From Laccaria trichodermophora (Eukaryota > Basidiomycota > Agaricomycetes > Agaricales > Hydnangiaceae), in the NCBI GenBank assembly GCA_018417955.1, contig JACTVC010000053.1:1-64000 (forward strand): DNA of 64,000 bases. Direction: 5' to 3'. Made by a program: the position numbers and the translations under genes. Below, one piece after another: positions 1-11,419 of the stretch. Positions within the stretch are counted from its first letter, which is position 1. Each line of letters starts with the position of its first letter. The notes beneath the pieces are model-generated. The model ran no database searches, had not been told where the DNA came from, and saw only the letters and a list, made by a program, of their open reading frames with translations.

Positions 1-1535
1 GGCAAGCTGCCGCGCGATCGTGGGGATGATTTTATCTGCATCGATCGTTTCGGAATGTTTTCGAGAGATAAAGTACTGAGCAGAGACGGAGTGCCGTTCT
101 TGCGAAGTCTCTCAACAATGGTGGCAGAAAGCGTTGATTTTCCGCTGCCTGGATACCCGTAACCCAAATGATACGCTCCGCGTTGGAAGCTGCGAAAGAA
201 GCCAGTCCTTTATATCTGCGAGGAGTTGCACACGAGTGCCGTCGGCGCAAAGACTCTTGCTCTGATATTCGTACTTTGCGGCAATACGGCTTGCGAGCGT
301 CTCTTGATGGAAAGCTGGGTGGCATCGATGAGTGGCATCCTTGATCAGCAACAAGCAAGCAAACCTACCAGACGACTGTCAATCTCCTGTTTCACCCGGC
401 CTTTTGTGACGGCTATTGCCTGGAAGGAACCATTCAGAAACTGTCATACACCGCAATGTCGCCGTACCAGGAATTTCGCTTTCGCGCTCGTGAACTTTGA
501 CTCCCAGTCCCCCGAAATCATCTTCTAACGACTTCTTCGACTGCCCGAGTTCAAAATCAGTGGTTGGACAAAGAAGATAAACCTACAACACGCTCCTTTG
601 CCCATCGGCAAATCTCTTTCACCGCCGCACTAACCATGGCGTAAGCATTGTAATATCAGGGAAGATTCAGCGAAACTCACCAAATCGTCTTGAGATCTTC
701 TTTTACCGACGGCTCCTCATCAGCAACCACGACAAGAGTGCTAATGTACTCAATCGCCTCCTTCGCAATTCAGATACTTTCTTTTGAGTAAGCGGGATAT
801 TCTGATTTGAAGTCAGCGGGACGAATGAGCCTGACAAAATGGCGCACGATGCCGAGCTCAACCAGATTGAGCAATGCTTTAACGAGGGTTCTCGCAGGAA
901 AGGGCTGTCGGGGGACAAGCCTTTGAGCGCATCGAGAGTCTTTGATTTCAACGACTGATCGATCTTTTCCGCAAGTTTAACCATTGGAATTTTCGTGATC
1001 ACCTCCCCATTTACGGAGCTGATTGATAGCGTCGCCGTCGATGTTCCAATCTTTCCACTCTATCGTAGGATTCGTCTGCATGGGCTGTGAGTTTGATGTA
1101 TCAAAGTCAGAACGGATAATCGCACCCCTCTTCTTGTCCTCGTCTGGTTTAGTCTGTGCATCCGCTGTATATTTGCCTGTTCATGGATCGTTGGGGCTTT
1201 TGGGATGGAAACACTTACGGATCACAGCTACGCCACTTCCCTTTGATGAATCTTCACGATTATCGATAGGCGCACTAGTTGTTTGAATCTCTGGGTTGGT
1301 CCTCGCTGGATATTGGTTTCCGCTCGTCAATCCTTACCAACAATGGAGACAAAAACGCTTACCAACGCCTGCGTCATCTCCTGTGTTCGACGTCTCCCCT
1401 TGAGCAGAAAAACCGGCTGAAAGGGTGCTCGACCGACACTCGGTTGAAGATTTTGATCATTCCTTTGGATGCGTTCTTCAGCTTGGCACGGAGGTTGGCT
1501 TTCGCTGGACTGTCTCGTTCGAAGGGCCTTCCATG
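1..1535 (-). pseudogene. Decayed NACHT-type STAND NTPase gene, 5' part only
   Basis: Pieces of one protein can be read on the minus strand but in changing frames. From the 5' end these are a basic start (KANLRAKLKNASKG, near 1500), a disordered Ser/Asp-rich stretch, a helical stretch (KLAEKIDQSLKSKTLDALKG, near 930-990), then a linker ending ADIKDWL, IIWVTG and the Walker A loop GYPGSGKST at 132-161, followed by a segment ending IIPTIARQLA at the window edge. This order matches basidiomycete NACHT proteins, which are signal-transduction NTPases linked to non-self recognition. The Walker A region needs at least two frame changes (before IIWVTG and inside the loop), and there is an extra T near 'GGTTAAA' and an in-frame TGA near 760. 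The ATG near 1532 is a guess. The rest of the gene lies left of the window. The family call is firm; the exon borders are not. Confidence 0.7.
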
Positions 1536-1789
1536 GTGGTAGGAAGCAACGTGTAGGTGGAAGCAATGAGTAGGCGCCTAGCCTCCCATGGTGGGAAGCA
1601 ACGTGTAGATGGCTGGCACAGCTTGGGCACAGTTCTCCGTCTCGATTCCATGTTGGCTTCTGAGACGGAAAAAAAAAAGTCATTCTGTCCTATATGATAG
1701 GGACAAAAATTCCCCTCCAATCCCATGCAGTACATGCAGCAGACCAGGCTGTCAATTGGGAAATTCAAGCGTTGCGACCCATGTGATTA

Positions 1790-2985
1790 TGTAAAGGCCT
1801 GTACATAAATAACGGGTACGTTCCTTGCCTCTCCTTCTCTCTTCCGGCTCACATTGGGCTCACATATACTTCTAACCCAGCGTAATCCACAAACCCTACC
1901 CAACCACACTGGTGCCCCGTCCCACCCGAAGACAAGGCCATCAAACAACGTACCCACCCCCGTCGTTGGGTCGTCGACGTGGATCGACACAAAGAATGGA
2001 CCGCCGCTGATACGCCCAAGGCACTTACAAATGCGTGGGTGAAGAAGCAGCCTGAGGCGAGTGTGAATCCAGGTGTGAAGACTCTGCGTGGATTGGTATG
2101 TGAGTCTTTTTTTTCTTCCACACCTTGCGTTCAAAGGAAATGCGATGGAGGGCTGATCATGATGGTGCTACGTAGGGGATAAACCGAATCCTATAACAGC
2201 AAGTCAAGACGCCCGGTGCGATTTCTCTCACTACGTACAGGGGAAGAATGCGAATGTGTGAGGTCCCCCTTCCAGGTGGTAAACCCGAAACGCCGAGTCG
2301 CCCAGTGCCATTTGGTCACCCAAGTATCGCGCCTAGGTCTGGTAACGTTTGTGAGTTTTCCGTCTCCTTTTCCCAAACTTGCTTGGTTCTAACGAGCAAT
2401 CGTCAACTTTAGAGGGATCAAACAAGGTCGTACCTGCTACTCTGGACCCAAGACAACCACACCTACTCCACCAGTGGCACCGTCACGCTAAACGACTCGT
2501 TAAGGTCCTGCCAACCCTCGACTACATCCGCTCCAACCAACACCAAAGCCAACCCAATCGAACTCAAAGAAGGCGAAGTCATGATCTTCCTCTCCCCAAG
2601 CCAAGAAAAGTACCTGTACGGTCTACCCTATCGAGAACGAGGACGATCTTACGGAGTTGGAGATGCAGTTGGCGTAAGTCGTGCGGTGGGAGAAGACTGT
2701 CATCGCTACTTCATCTACTGGGGACTTGTGGGGCTGGTATGCGGGTTCCAGTGGCGGAGGCCAAGGCCAAGGACGAGGAGGAAAGGGGCAAGAAGAGCAA
2801 GCCAACTATAGATCAACGAACCACCCCGACCCTACAGGCGGCCAACTGATGTGTCCCAGCCATGGGAAGCTGTGTAACAAGGGGATATGCTCTGCGATGT
2901 CTGGACTTGTGAGGGAAGAAGAGAGGAAGAAGAGGGGTTTAAAGAGGGGGGAGGTGGTTTTAGGGAAGGTGGGTTTTGTTTGACT
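1790..2985 (+). pseudogene. Remnant of an unrecognised Gly/Pro-rich gene with a Cys-rich tail
   Basis: Three coding-like pieces lie in order on the plus strand: WTAADTPKALTNAWVKK (near 1990-2045), a Pro-rich piece PETPSRPVPFGHPSIAPRSG (near 2285-2348) that ends at a good donor site (2350) with an acceptor near 2411, and a tail near 2700-2960 with a Gly-rich run, CPSHGKLCNKGICSAM and a basic end. The tail's spaced cysteines recall uncharacterised basidiomycete proteins I cannot name with certainty. The pieces are separated by stops and frame changes not fully explained by introns, so I treat the gene as decayed or badly resolved. No function is assigned. Confidence 0.35.
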
Positions 2986-2989
2986 TTTG

Positions 2990-3541
2990 GTCTTTTGGTT
3001 CACTGCTCATGTTTGGTTTCTCGTGTCTTCAGCTCTTCGTGGTTTCGTTACATACTGCCTACATGCTATTTCGGCCCAATTGGGCCCAGGAGCTGGATGA
3101 ACCGAAGTGTGAGATGGGGGAGGGACAGCTACGTCGCCACACGCTTTCGCCTCATCCAGTACTAGGCAACTTCGTTATACCAAGGCGGGGATGCCGAACC
3201 AAGCTGCCCTTCGTAATATCTTCTGGCCTGATTCTTCGATTTAATGCAGGAATGACGATACCGTGGTGTGCAACCTTGTAGCGAGTTGTGATGACGAGGC
3301 AGCTAAAATTATCAATAAACCTCATCTAGCCGTGTTGCGCATTCATCTTGAGGCCTCAGGCCCAGGCCTCAAAGGTCGAGCCAATATTAGTATCTGCATG
3401 AATAACGGCAGTCTCAAGGATGCAAACAGAACAATATTCATTCCAGTTAGATCTCGAAGTAACATCTGTAAATGATAAGAACTTCGAATTTAATCCACTG
3501 CCGTCCACAGCAAATCAAGATGATCACAATGTCGCCGATGC
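2990..3541. other. Intergenic stretch, nothing recognised
   Basis: Only short overlapping open frames without family resemblance or good splice structure. It carries the 3' flank of the minus-strand oxygenase gene. Confidence 0.5.
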
Positions 3542-5310
3542 TCAGGGAGAAGGCTCATCACCACGACGTCCTTCCAACGACCATGGCCCAACGACGGGGC
3601 AACCCTGAAGCTCAGCAGCTTTCTGCATGACTTCCTCATGCGCAGCTGTCAGAATCATGAATCCAGTGAATATCTAGAGCAGAGGAGGGAAGAGGAAACG
3701 CACAGTTTTCAAATTTGAAAGGGCCCTATCCGGACGAGAGAGAGTTGAGCAAGGAAACCACAAATTCAAAAAGAACGTACCATTTCCTCCAAACGATAGC
3801 CTGAGCTCTTCAAGCTGCACGATACCATTAGCCACACCCATCCAACAAACGAAAGAAAGACTTACTGAGGTCCTGGCATCTCGCTATACCAGCCAATGGC
3901 CACCAGAATCTTGTTCTGAAGGTAGCCCAAACCGTTGCTCTCCGGTCTGTACCAAGGACGATATTGCCATCTATCGGGATAATCAGCAGCCACCCTTACA
4001 ACAAGGGATCGATCTCACTTGTTTGGATACAGTTTTGGACACCTCTCCCCGGTTGGCTTGGGTAGATCAATCTTAACTGGAAAAGAGGAGTATATCCTGG
4101 GGAGGAGGAACCAGCGTTGTGCAGGCCAGTTTATCGCCATGACACCACGCGTTAAGGCGTGGAAGAACCATGGCTGAGCGGGTTGCCTGTGGTGGAGTAT
4201 TGAACAGGAGAACGTCAGGCAGTCTGAGGGAAGACGTACATCATCCCAACCCTCACCCTGTCTTCAAGCAAACAAAGCGCCACTCTTACAGCGAAACTCC
4301 GGAGGCCGAAACGTATCGGAACAGCAGAGAGAAGTTCCGCCATGGTATGCTCTGCAACCTCTTTATTAGTCACGGTCTCAGCTGGAATCATATTCTTCAC
4401 CTTGTAATTCTGCAGAGGAGAATGAGATACACAACAGTGGGATATCAAGAGTAAAAGAGGACACACTCGACTCCATACTATCATTTCTTCGCGAGATTCG
4501 GGGATATCACGCATATTCATCCGTCTCCCTATTTCAGCCCAGAAGACGTAAAACGCCTCACACTCCATAGGGGAAAGCTTCCGCCATCCATAACGCTCTG
4601 CCCATCGCTAGGTAAACAGACAGATGATAGATCAGATGCAGCCATTGCGCCACCCCTGCCAAACAATCTCTCACCGGAGGTTCTAAAGCGAACAAGCACA
4701 ACGTATACACAAAATCGTCGTTTGACTACAAACGAATGGAATTCATGAGTATTGACGAAACGAAGATGAAGACAACCCACAATTCTAAATCGAGAGTGTA
4801 GCCAGTTAACTCTTGCAAGAGCAATCATAGCCCTCGGGTCGTCTGCGGGCGGTCCATTCTCTGACGACTTGAAATTGGGGTATAGAAAGCCAGAAATCGG
4901 GCAGGCCACCCAGGTAGCTATATGAAAGATGAGGGAGCAACTTGACGGGTAACGTAGTTAACATGAATCAATCAGAATCTCAGTCTGCACGTCCCAAAAG
5001 TAGCTATTCAGCAACTTGAGACACGGAAAAGCAGATAGAAAGACGCACATTCGCATAACGCTTCGAAACCGTCTCCGCCGACTTGAATTCACCACTCACG
5101 GACAACAACAACAACCAGAATTCGACGTCTGTATGCGCTCTCGATAACGAAGCTTCTCCCACCCACTTACGGAAAAGTACAGCGCGAGTTGGGCGCCTGT
5201 CCAGAGACTCTGGAAGAAACTCGCAGTTTCGACAGGCGCAAGGAAGAGTAGTTGCTGCGGCAGATCCAAACGGAACCCAACGGGGCCTACTGGAGTGGTA
5301 CAGTTGATAT
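3542..5310 (-). CDS. ER-bound oxygenase mpaB / rubber-oxygenase-like (DUF2236) protein
   Basis: About ten exons splice into one continuous frame of roughly 400 residues with no lesion that I found. Recognisable blocks in order are ATWVACP-like STWVACPISGF (4.9 kb), DPRAMIALARVNWLHSRF, ISNDDFVYTLCLFALEP, WAERYGWRKLSPMECEAF, FWAEIGRRMNMRDIPES, EVAEHTMAELLSAVP, RPWYRPESNGLGYLQNK and the end EVMQKAAELQGCPVVGPWS. These are hallmarks of the basidiomycete branch of the mpaB/B' and Lcp superfamily, haem-dependent oxygenases that cleave olefinic or isoprenoid chains; the substrate here is unknown. Exons include 3542-3673, 3781-3814, 3866-3970, 4019-4186, 4240-4409, 4467-4607, 4675-4725 and 4781-4917; the TGA stop is complementary to 3542-3544. 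The first exon is uncertain: the frame is clear from about 5290 but the start codon may lie further upstream. Confidence 0.8.
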
Positions 5311-5747
5311 TTCATGTCAAGAGATAGTCCATAGCGGACTGGCACACGGGATTGCCTCTGTTGGCCGTATACAATTACTTACATTCTCGAGCCGAGACAG
5401 GCTCGATTCTAGGTAAAATGGACAATCTCACCAGCGTAGCGTAGCAGACTGCAGAACAGAAGATGAGCGTGCTATCAATAAAATAAGCTTGAACCAGCAT
5501 ACCTTTGTAACCCGTAAAGATCCTGTGGAATGTTTGTTGGATCGGGTACGCCGTTGGAGAGGTGCCGAGTGACACAGAGAGCGCGTAGACACGAATGGAT
5601 GTGGTGGTATTGACTGGAGAACCTACAAACACGATGTGACATCTCAATGTGTATGTAAACCCTCTGACACCTAAGCGAGACCCCGAACACCAGGGGGATG
5701 GAGTGTGCATCTGCCAGGATGCACTACTCCACCATCAACGCGTCACC

Positions 5748-6724
5748 CCCAGTGAAACTCGGACATGCGCTGGTCTGCGACTGTCTGCGTGATGTGGCGA
5801 GATTCTGCTGAAATCTGTGAATATCCGCGGTTTGGACTTTCCCGCAGAAAGAAACGGATCGGAGTTCTAAACTGGTCATTCCACCTTGTTCAAACTTCAA
5901 ACTCGTTCCCACTTCTTCGACACACACCACCGACGCGTCGCGGCCTTCATATAAGTTTCGCCAGATGGTTCCTACGTTCCCACGTTTCTTTCTTCCCTCC
6001 CACCACCACTCTCACTATCCGACACTTTCCCTTCACGCGCTGTAGCCTCAGCGAAGCTCTACAGTAATTCTATGTGCGCTTTTGGTCGTTCAAGATTCTG
6101 TTTGGTATGTTTTACACTGTATATGCTCACCAGTACCTCACGGGCATCACAGAACTCGAAACGTTGGAGGTTTGGCGTGGCAGACTGAGAGGATTTTGTA
6201 TTCTGGTAATGCGGTATGGATAGGATTTTGCCGTGATATTACCTTCTCATTTTTTCCCCCAGGCTTCCGTTACGCCAACATACATCCACATCACACCTGC
6301 TACACGCTGTCGGGAACACGAAGAGGTGATGCCTATGAGGGAGCCCGAACGCGTCCGTGTGTGTGAGCGCACGCGAAGTGAGTATATGCGCGAAGCTCAT
6401 CGGGAGGATCGGGTAGCAGGACGCCGTGAGGGGGACAATCGTTGTACGAGCGGCACCAGTGTATATATAGATTGTGCAATATATCAGTCCCATTCTATCT
6501 TATTCACGGTTACGAGCAGAAGAGCACAGAAAATTCTGCAAACAAAACCCCAGTAAAACATATGGCAATCTATTTATAGGAAGCACGTAATTTGGCACGC
6601 AGATTCAGCTGAAATCCGCAGAAAAAAATCTGCAGGTGTGCAAAAAACGGGGATGGTATGCGGATTTCTGCATTGCAGCTCAGCGCAGAAATCCGCAGAC
6701 CACCGCATGTCCGAGTTTCACTGG
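5748..6724. mobile_element. Non-autonomous inverted-repeat DNA element (~1 kb)
   Basis: The ends read CCCAGTGAAACTCGGACATG at 5748 and, as reverse complement, CCAGTGAAACTCGGACATG at 6724. The flanks repeat GCGTCACC (5740-5747 and 6725-6732), an 8-bp target duplication as made by hAT and KDZ elements. Subterminal CGCAGAAATCCGC-like motifs recur near the right end. No transposase frame is visible inside, so it depends on a helper. It sits just upstream of the mpaB-like gene and may supply or disturb its promoter; that is inference. Confidence 0.7.
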
Positions 6725-7277
6725 GCGTCACCACGAAGTTGGTGCATGCACTTCTATCAAACATCAACATAGGGCATGGGGACCTCTCTATCTGGAAACC
6801 TGGACCGAGCAATCTCCAAAAGCTTCTTGCGTTTTTCGCTTATATGGGGATCTCGACTCGAAGTAACCTTGCGAACCGTCGATGTATAGGGCAGAACTGG
6901 TGTGCCTTTGCTATTGGCACTTTCCTTCGCCACTGAATTGGCTCGGAATTGAGCTGTAAAATGACGAAGAAAGAAACGGAGTCGCACGCTGTAGAATTGC
7001 TTGTCTGTGCGCAGAGCTTGTTCTTAGATTTTTGTTTGAAGGTTCTGCGTTCTCGTTCTCCTGGAGGATGGCGTCAAAGAGTTTTGGGGCGGAAATGGCG
7101 TCAGAAAGGTGGAGTTTGGCGAGTACAGTTATCAATACATCCAGCGTAACTGTTGTCGAAGGTGAAGGAGGCGAAGGGGCCATTTAGTTTAATCTGTGAC
7201 TGTGACGATGATTTGAAGAAGCGGCAAGTCCGGACCGACAACATACAGAAAACAGAAACGACGCCCAGCTGTCCGCA

Positions 7278-8506
7278 ATGGCCAGCACGACGCACCTACG
7301 ATCCAACCTCGCCGTCGAAATTATCGACATGATCCTGCAAGACATAAGCCCAAGCCACCTTCAACCACTACTAACAGTCAACAGCTTCTTCTACACCATC
7401 ACCCTCCGAAGGCTCTATCACACCATCGTCCTCCACTCCCCAACAAACACCATCACCCTCTTCCGTACCCTCCTCCGAAACCCTGCTTTACCACCCCTCG
7501 TCCGCGCACTCGACATAAACTTCTCAATCGTATCACCCACACGAAACCTCTACGTCCTCTTCCACTCCGTCCTCCTCCGCTTATCCTTACTCACGTCACT
7601 GACCATCGAGTTACCTCGACACCATTCGCCCATGTGGATATTTGAAGGGTGTACATTCAAACTGAGGCAATTCACCACGTCTCATCATTGTCGTCTCCCT
7701 CTTGCGCGGTTCCTTGATTCTCAGGATGGGATTACGGATCTCACGTTGCGCGGGTACCAGAACGATCATACATCCTCTATGCTTTCCTTCCTCGACCCAC
7801 CTATATCCCACACACTCCCCTCATCGTCACAGCAAACCTTCACACTCCACCCCCGCTCCCTCCCACACCTAACAACCTTCAACGCAGTGCACGCCGGCGC
7901 ACCCATCATCCACACCATAATGTCCGGCCGACCCGTGCGCGTCGTATCCATCCCCCTCTTCCCAAACTGCGTCGAAGAAAGCTTTAGCGCTTTACAAGCG
8001 GGAAGTGGGGATTTGAAGAGGCTGAGCGTGATTAGTTTTGATCCGCAGGCGCCGGGTTTTTTGTTTGAGGAGGTTGCGAAGAGGTTTGGGAAGCTTGAGG
8101 CGTTGCATTTGGTTGTGCTTATGGCGGATTTTACGAATGTGTGTTTCTCTTTTTTTTTTTTTCTTTCCCTTGGACCATTGACGAATTTTGGATGGTGTGC
8201 TATAGGAACATTTAGCAGCGTCAGGACGTTACCTTAAATCCTTTGATTCTTTAAAAGTACTTCCTTCCTCCCTCCCCCTCTCCCTCCCAACTCACCCCAA
8301 ACTCACCCTCACAGTACATAACATGCGTCGCCTCCACCAAAGACACAAACACACGCACCGAAGAATGTTCCCTCGCCACCGAATGGCATAGGCTATGTCC
8401 ATCTCTACAGACGATTATATTACCCAAGGGGAGGGTATGGTTTCATGGTCGGATTGGCGAGTGTGATTGGTCTTGTTTGGATGATGAGGATGAGGAGGGG
8501 GAGTGA
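7278..8506 (+). CDS. F-box/LRR-like protein, intact copy
   Basis: Three exons (7278-8138, 8206-8256, 8315-8506) give a protein of about 368 residues. The N-terminus LAVEIIDMILQDISPSHLQP (residues ~11-30) followed by a LTVNSFFYTITLRRLYHTIV block is a degenerate F-box of the kind common in Agaricomycetes, normally the SKP1-binding part of a Cullin-RING ubiquitin ligase. The remainder has leucine-rich helices such as SLLTSLTIEL and ends with an acidic tail CLDDEDEEGE. The two introns have good GT-AG ends; the first contains a long T tract. The ATG at 7278 is the first in frame and is conserved in a scrambled second copy at 12272. The substrate target is unknown. The pairing with a membrane-protein gene downstream is repeated in the window. 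Confidence 0.75.
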
Positions 8507-9665
8507 GGACGTGTTTTGAAGGGTGAGGGGAAGAGGGCAGAGGGGAATAGATAAACGGACTCTCCTCGTGCTTTTTTTATTACTACTTACTATGGCTTTA
8601 GCCGTGTTTCGACTCTCGGATTATTTATTATCTTAGAGGAATTCATAACGAATTCAAATCTTCCGCATGATACACAGACTGGCATACTCAAGGCATACTT
8701 ACTGAACCTGAACGGACATACTTTTTTTTTTTTTTCGGAGGATGCAAAATTGATACACGCTGATAAAAAGGGCGGGAAAAGGATGAAATTCCAGAGAAAG
8801 TACTCTGCAAGGTGTGCAGGGAGCGGGAATATTCATTTCTCTTTTTTTTTTTTTTGTGGAAAGGGAAATGAGAGGATTATTTACAAGAAAGAGTATTACC
8901 TTGTATAAGTATTAGCCTTTCCTTCTTGCCTTGGCTATCCCGCTCAAGTAATGTATGTTACATCATGTGATCATTTGCTCTTGTCTCCCCACCACGTCCA
9001 CACACTTTCCTTCCAGAATCTAGGACATTTCTGCATCTTGCATATGTTTTGGGTGGGACCTCTTGGGTACACATCTTGAAGAGGCTCGAAAGTAAAGCAA
9101 CAAAGCACTCCCCCTGAATCAAGCTCCATACTCACCGAATAGACGTGCAAGGACGTCGACTATGAGCGGGGACGCATATCCAATCCAATAACGACGGGAT
9201 TTACAAGAGTTGTAAAACTCGAGCAACTTGTTCTTCGTTCTCTGCCGGGATGCTGGCCCAGGTGGCTGTCGACGTATCACAAAACTGAGCGCTTGCCTTT
9301 GCGGTCCGAGTCGTCACTGCCATCAAGGTCATCTGAGCTTTCCACTGCGGATCTGTGCGCCTGATTCCGCGCCATTTGTACCTCGACCATGGACTGGGAA
9401 GCTAAATGCCAGATAGGTCAAACTTTCCATGGGCTAAGTTCAAGCAAGGATCCTCATCATGTTTCAACTTTATTGTCGTGAGTGAATCATCATCGCATGC
9501 TGAACCTCTGAACTCCTTTTCGCAGTTCGTCTGATTTGGGGGATTGATAAGCACAGCCCTTTCATCGTAACAACAATTGACCTATGCATCGAAACAACAT
9601 TTATTCACGAGCAGTACCCGTCTCCCCGCCCCCAAGTTGAAGCCTGCCTGCCTACCTCTTCACTC
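8507..9665. other. Intergenic region between F-box gene and membrane-protein gene A
   Basis: No credible gene. The first ~150 bp (to ~8660) is the F-box 3' flank and is conserved near 13370-13555. Long T tracts occur near 8721 and 8842. The rest should hold the promoter of the gene starting at 9666. Confidence 0.5.
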
Positions 9666-11018
9666 ATGGAGGACATTCTCTCCGAGCCCTTACCTATGAG
9701 CAATTCCCCAACCCAAGAAGACCCGCCAATAACGGTGGTGGAGGATTCTACCCAGTCCCTCGAGTTACCATCAATTTACTTCAGTGATACTACTACAATC
9801 AGCCCGGGCTCAGAGAGAGGTTTCAGGGACAGTACTAGAAGTTTCAAGTTCAGCACTAGACGTTCCAAGCTCAGTACTAGAAGTCTTTTCAAAAAGTCGG
9901 GTCGGCGCAACTCTGAGGCGAAAGCATCGTCGTTCAAATGGAGCGACGCCGTCAATGCCGTCATCCAAGCTGCAGGGCTCATCACGGCGGTTGTGTTTGG
10001 CGTATGGGCCGTCAGGACGTATGATGTGGCGAGGAATTCGCTGGCCAAAGCCGAAGTTGCGAACAAGTTGACGGAGAGGGCGGTGGAGATAGCCGTCGAT
10101 GCGAACAACTTGACGGAGAAGGCGCTGGCGATAGCCAACGATACGAACTTCCTGACGAGCAAGGCGCTGAAGATAGCCCTCGACGCGAACACACAGGCGC
10201 GGGAGATAGCTCACACCACTCATCACCTGACGAGGACGTCGAATGTGATAGCCCTCGCTGCGAACGATCAGGCGCAGAAGATAGCCAACACTTCACATAA
10301 CCTGACGCGCCAGGCGCTGGCGATAGCCCTCGACGCCAACACGCAGGCTGGGAAGATAGCTAACAAAACGAACCACCTGACGAGGAAGTCGCTTGCGATA
10401 GCCAATGCTTCATTCCACCAGACGGATATGCAGAATATGCTTGCCAATTCGCTTCAGTTGTTGGCGTTCTGTGACTCCGCCGCCCAGACAAAGCCGCCTT
10501 CCAATCTTGTGAGTATATTTCTTCCGCATGCGGTTCGCAGTGGATCGACGTTGTACATGTGCTTATTCAATATACCGCGTTGTCAGACAGACCAGTGCGC
10601 CTCGATCACTTTACGCCTATGGTCGTTTGTCACAAGTTATGTGGTCCCAACTACATCGTCGGAGAACCCAGACTCTCAGGCGATTGTCAGCGTTCCCCAT
10701 AACCTTTCTACATCTACGACATCGACACTGCCAAGGACGGCGACAAGGACGAGGCCCTCTGCCTCGATTTCACCGACAAGAAGGCCCTCTGCTCCTACTT
10801 CACCAACAACGATGGGGCCCGCTGCCTCTGCTCAACAGATAACAGTGAGGCCCTCTGTTTCTACTTCACCGACACCGCCACCGACAACAGAGAGGCCCTC
10901 GCCAATTTCAGCGTCCCATCGACGGAAAAAGCCAATGCGGCTTTCTGTGATAATTGGGATTGTCGTCGCCGTTGTTGTGTTTTTTGTGGCTGTTGGTGCG
11001 TGGCTGTCGGCGCCTTGA
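9666..11018 (+). CDS. Two-pass membrane protein with 11/14-residue helical repeats (paralogue A)
   Basis: This belongs to a three-member family in the window that I do not recognise by name. Order of parts: disordered N-terminus rich in Ser/Thr and Arg (1-90); hydrophobic segment VIQAAGLITAVVFGVWAV (99-116); ten helical units of 14 or 11 residues (129-259) with consensus AxxANxLTxxALxI and ALDANxQAxxI; Cys 269; an intron 10509-10586 (78 nt, open in frame); then NLTDQC, giving a C-x15-C pair; a Ser/Thr/Pro-rich stalk; and a second hydrophobic segment SVIIGIVVAVVVFFVAVGA. Predicted topology is both ends in the cytosol with the repeats and stalk outside. A 14-bp tandem duplication (10986-11013) shifts the frame at the end of the second segment, so the basic tail seen in the paralogues is replaced by WLSAP. 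Function unknown. Confidence 0.7.
   Translation: MEDILSEPLPMSNSPTQEDPPITVVEDSTQSLELPSIYFSDTTTISPGSERGFRDSTRSFKFSTRRSKLSTRSLFKKSGRRNSEAKASSFKWSDAVNAVIQAAGLITAVVFGVWAVRTYDVARNSLAKAEVANKLTERAVEIAVDANNLTEKALAIANDTNFLTSKALKIALDANTQAREIAHTTHHLTRTSNVIALAANDQAQKIANTSHNLTRQALAIALDANTQAGKIANKTNHLTRKSLAIANASFHQTDMQNMLANSLQLLAFCDSAAQTKPPSNLVSIFLPHAVRSGSTLYMCLFNIPRCQTDQCASITLRLWSFVTSYVVPTTSSENPDSQAIVSVPHNLSTSTTSTLPRTATRTRPSASISPTRRPSAPTSPTTMGPAASAQQITVRPSVSTSPTPPPTTERPSPISASHRRKKPMRLSVIIGIVVAVVVFFVAVGAWLSAP
10176..10400 (+). repeat. Three 75-bp coding repeats in gene A
   Basis: Three in-frame units (10176-10250, 10251-10325, 10326-10400) each encode an 11-residue plus a 14-residue helical unit, for example ALDANTQAREI followed by AHTTHHLTRTSNVI. 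They follow three simple 14-residue units, so the array grew by duplication of a 25-codon block. Confidence 0.75.
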
Positions 11019-11419
11019 TTGCTCGCAAGAAGGGATCTTTCACAAGAGTCGTTTGGTATCTTCCACCCATGGAGGAGGTGACTGCATTGAACTCGTCTCG
11101 ATTTATTTTTCATCCTTTCCCCTCTTAGAATTTCGTGACTCACGCAGACGCTCGAACTTTGTACTTACATTCTCGTTTCAACTCTCTTTTATTTCTTGGA
11201 CTTATCTATTTACTCATTACCTCGTTGACACTTACCACGTTGGTCTTTCGCGCAACTCTCAACTCGTACACTCTTTCGGTTTTCTCATAGATTCTCACCA
11301 CTTACGCAACTAGGGAGATTACATACTTAGTACGTAAATAGGGAGATTACAATAATAGGCATTGGAGAAAAGGCCGAATCTAAAATAACATTGAGTAAAA
11401 CCCACACTTGCTCAAAACC
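11019..11419. other. 3' flank of gene A, no gene seen
   Basis: Contains the original continuation of the gene A frame (ALIARKKGSF-like, near 11006-11045) that the 14-bp duplication puts out of frame, then T-rich non-coding sequence. Confidence 0.45.

Noticed and set aside
9776..10226. Long open frames on both other frames and the opposite strand of gene A
   Set aside because: They arise from the repetitive codon structure of the 11/14-residue array; only the plus frame has family support and a conserved intron.
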